DNA from: Methanobacteriota archaeon
Lineage (GTDB): Archaea; Thermoplasmatota; E2; DHVEG-1
Direction of reading: 5' to 3'
Assembly: GCA_026394435.1 (NCBI GenBank)
Contig: JAPKYG010000205.1
Span: forward strand, 1-6,993
DNA: 6,993 nucleotides
Shown: in pieces, positions 6,724 through 6,993 of the stretch
Layout of the letters: each line of letters opens with the position of its first letter
Position numbering within the stretch: position 1 is the stretch's first letter
Made by a program: the position numbers and the translations under genes
Notes under the pieces: model-generated
Told to the model about the DNA's origin: nothing
Database searches by the model: none
Seen by the model: the letters and a program-made list of their open reading frames with translations, nothing else

Positions 6724-6730
6724 GAGTGTC

Positions 6731-6766
6731 TTAACCAATGGTTACTTAATTAATTTTTTAACCAAT
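6731..6766. promoter_or_regulatory. Candidate operator/promoter: palindrome TAACCA-A-TGGTTA plus third half-site
   Basis: A 13-bp perfect palindrome, TAACCA-A-TGGTTA (6732-6744), lies just upstream of ATG 6723. Its half-site recurs as TTAACCAAT at 6758-6766, a 9-bp exact copy of 6731-6739 with a 27-bp period. Between them on the - strand lies AATTAATTAAG (about 6745-6755), a TATA-like element at -22 to -32 from ATG 6723. Operators flanking or covering a TATA box are the usual layout of archaeal repressor sites. No regulator can be named. The sequence also includes the stop of the upstream gene, so part of it is coding. Confidence 0.4.
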
Positions 6767-6993
6767 TCTAGCTTATGAAACAATGCATGAGCCAGTGATG
6801 CAAATCCTGATGAGCTTTCCACCTTCTTCAGGTTAAAAGTGAATGGTTGATCGTCAAGGACTAAAAAATCAAAAAGTACGGATTCATGATCACCATTCTG
6901 GATACTCATACGATACGTTTTGTCAAATTGCAGCTGCAACACACAACTACCATTACTATCAGTTAACCCTGATGTTAAATGATCAGTGTCCCT
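6742..6993 (-). CDS. C-terminal end of an unrecognised protein with a beta-sandwich-like tail (5' partial)
   Basis: The last 83 codons are visible; the frame is open to the window edge, so a GTG at 6942 is probably internal and not the start. Residues upstream of it (SGLTDSNGSCVLQLQF) continue naturally into KTYRMSIQNGDHE and end in a helix-prone basic tail, LELVKKLIK. The pattern of TDSNG turn, alternating hydrophobic strand, then K-x-Y-x-M strand resembles carboxypeptidase-regulatory-like or other Ig-like beta domains found in surface and secreted proteins; this is pattern reading, not a firm family match. There is no membrane anchor in the visible part. It ends 18 nt before ATG 6723 of the cysteine-rich protein, on the same strand, so the two may be co-transcribed. 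Confidence 0.6.
   Translation of the reverse strand, partial: RDTDHLTSGLTDSNGSCVLQLQFDKTYRMSIQNGDHESVLFDFLVLDDQPFTFNLKKVESSSGFASLAHALFHKLELVKKLIK

Noticed and set aside
1..6993. CRISPR array, tRNA/rRNA, insertion sequence, toxin-antitoxin or defence system
   Set aside because: No regularly spaced repeats, no cloverleaf-like or ribosomal sequence, no transposase or terminal inverted repeats, and no small paired genes were seen. Nearly all of the window is occupied by ordinary genes.

Overview
The window looks like a piece of an archaeal chromosome, most plausibly euryarchaeal and perhaps from the Thermoplasmatota. The clues are a secreted gingipain-type (C25) protease with a C-terminal beta domain of a style I associate with archaeal secreted proteins, a TATA-like box about 25 nt ahead of the expected transcription start of that gene, Shine-Dalgarno sites of the GGAGG/GGTGAT kind, and T-tracts at the ends of transcription units. 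Assignment to the archaea is fairly secure. The lineage is an inference from protein style only.

Left part (1-2791, + strand): a four-gene polar amino-acid ABC importer in the order solute-binding protein (5' end cut off by the window), permease, ATPase, second permease. The genes are packed tightly (25 nt, 13 nt and 0 nt gaps), so this is one operon. The amino-acid-coordinating residues typical of family 3 binding proteins are present, and the ATPase has all its catalytic motifs. The two paralogous permeases presumably form a heterodimeric channel. The operon ends at a T8A6 tract that can serve both converging transcripts.

Middle (2856-3857, - strand): a multi-pass membrane protein of the UPF0104 / lysylphosphatidylglycerol-synthase-TM flippase-like family, standing alone. 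The 98-bp gap behind it holds an inverted repeat followed by a T-tract, which probably terminates the next gene.

Right part (3956-6993, - strand): a 735-residue preprotein of a C25 cysteine protease (signal peptide, propeptide, catalytic domain with intact His/Cys, C-terminal beta domain) with its own TATA box and ribosome binding site. Upstream of it lies a cysteine-rich C_GCAxxG_C_C family protein. Before that is the C-terminal end of a protein with a beta-sandwich (carboxypeptidase-regulatory-like) tail that runs off the window. The 18-bp gap between those last two genes carries a 13-bp palindrome plus a third copy of its half-site around a TATA-like element, the best candidate operator in the window.

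Functionally, the secreted protease and the amino-acid importer suggest a protein-scavenging lifestyle. They converge rather than share a promoter, so a joint system is only a hypothesis. I found no RNA genes, CRISPR arrays, insertion sequences or clearly novel multi-gene system. There is no gene-free stretch longer than about 100 bp.
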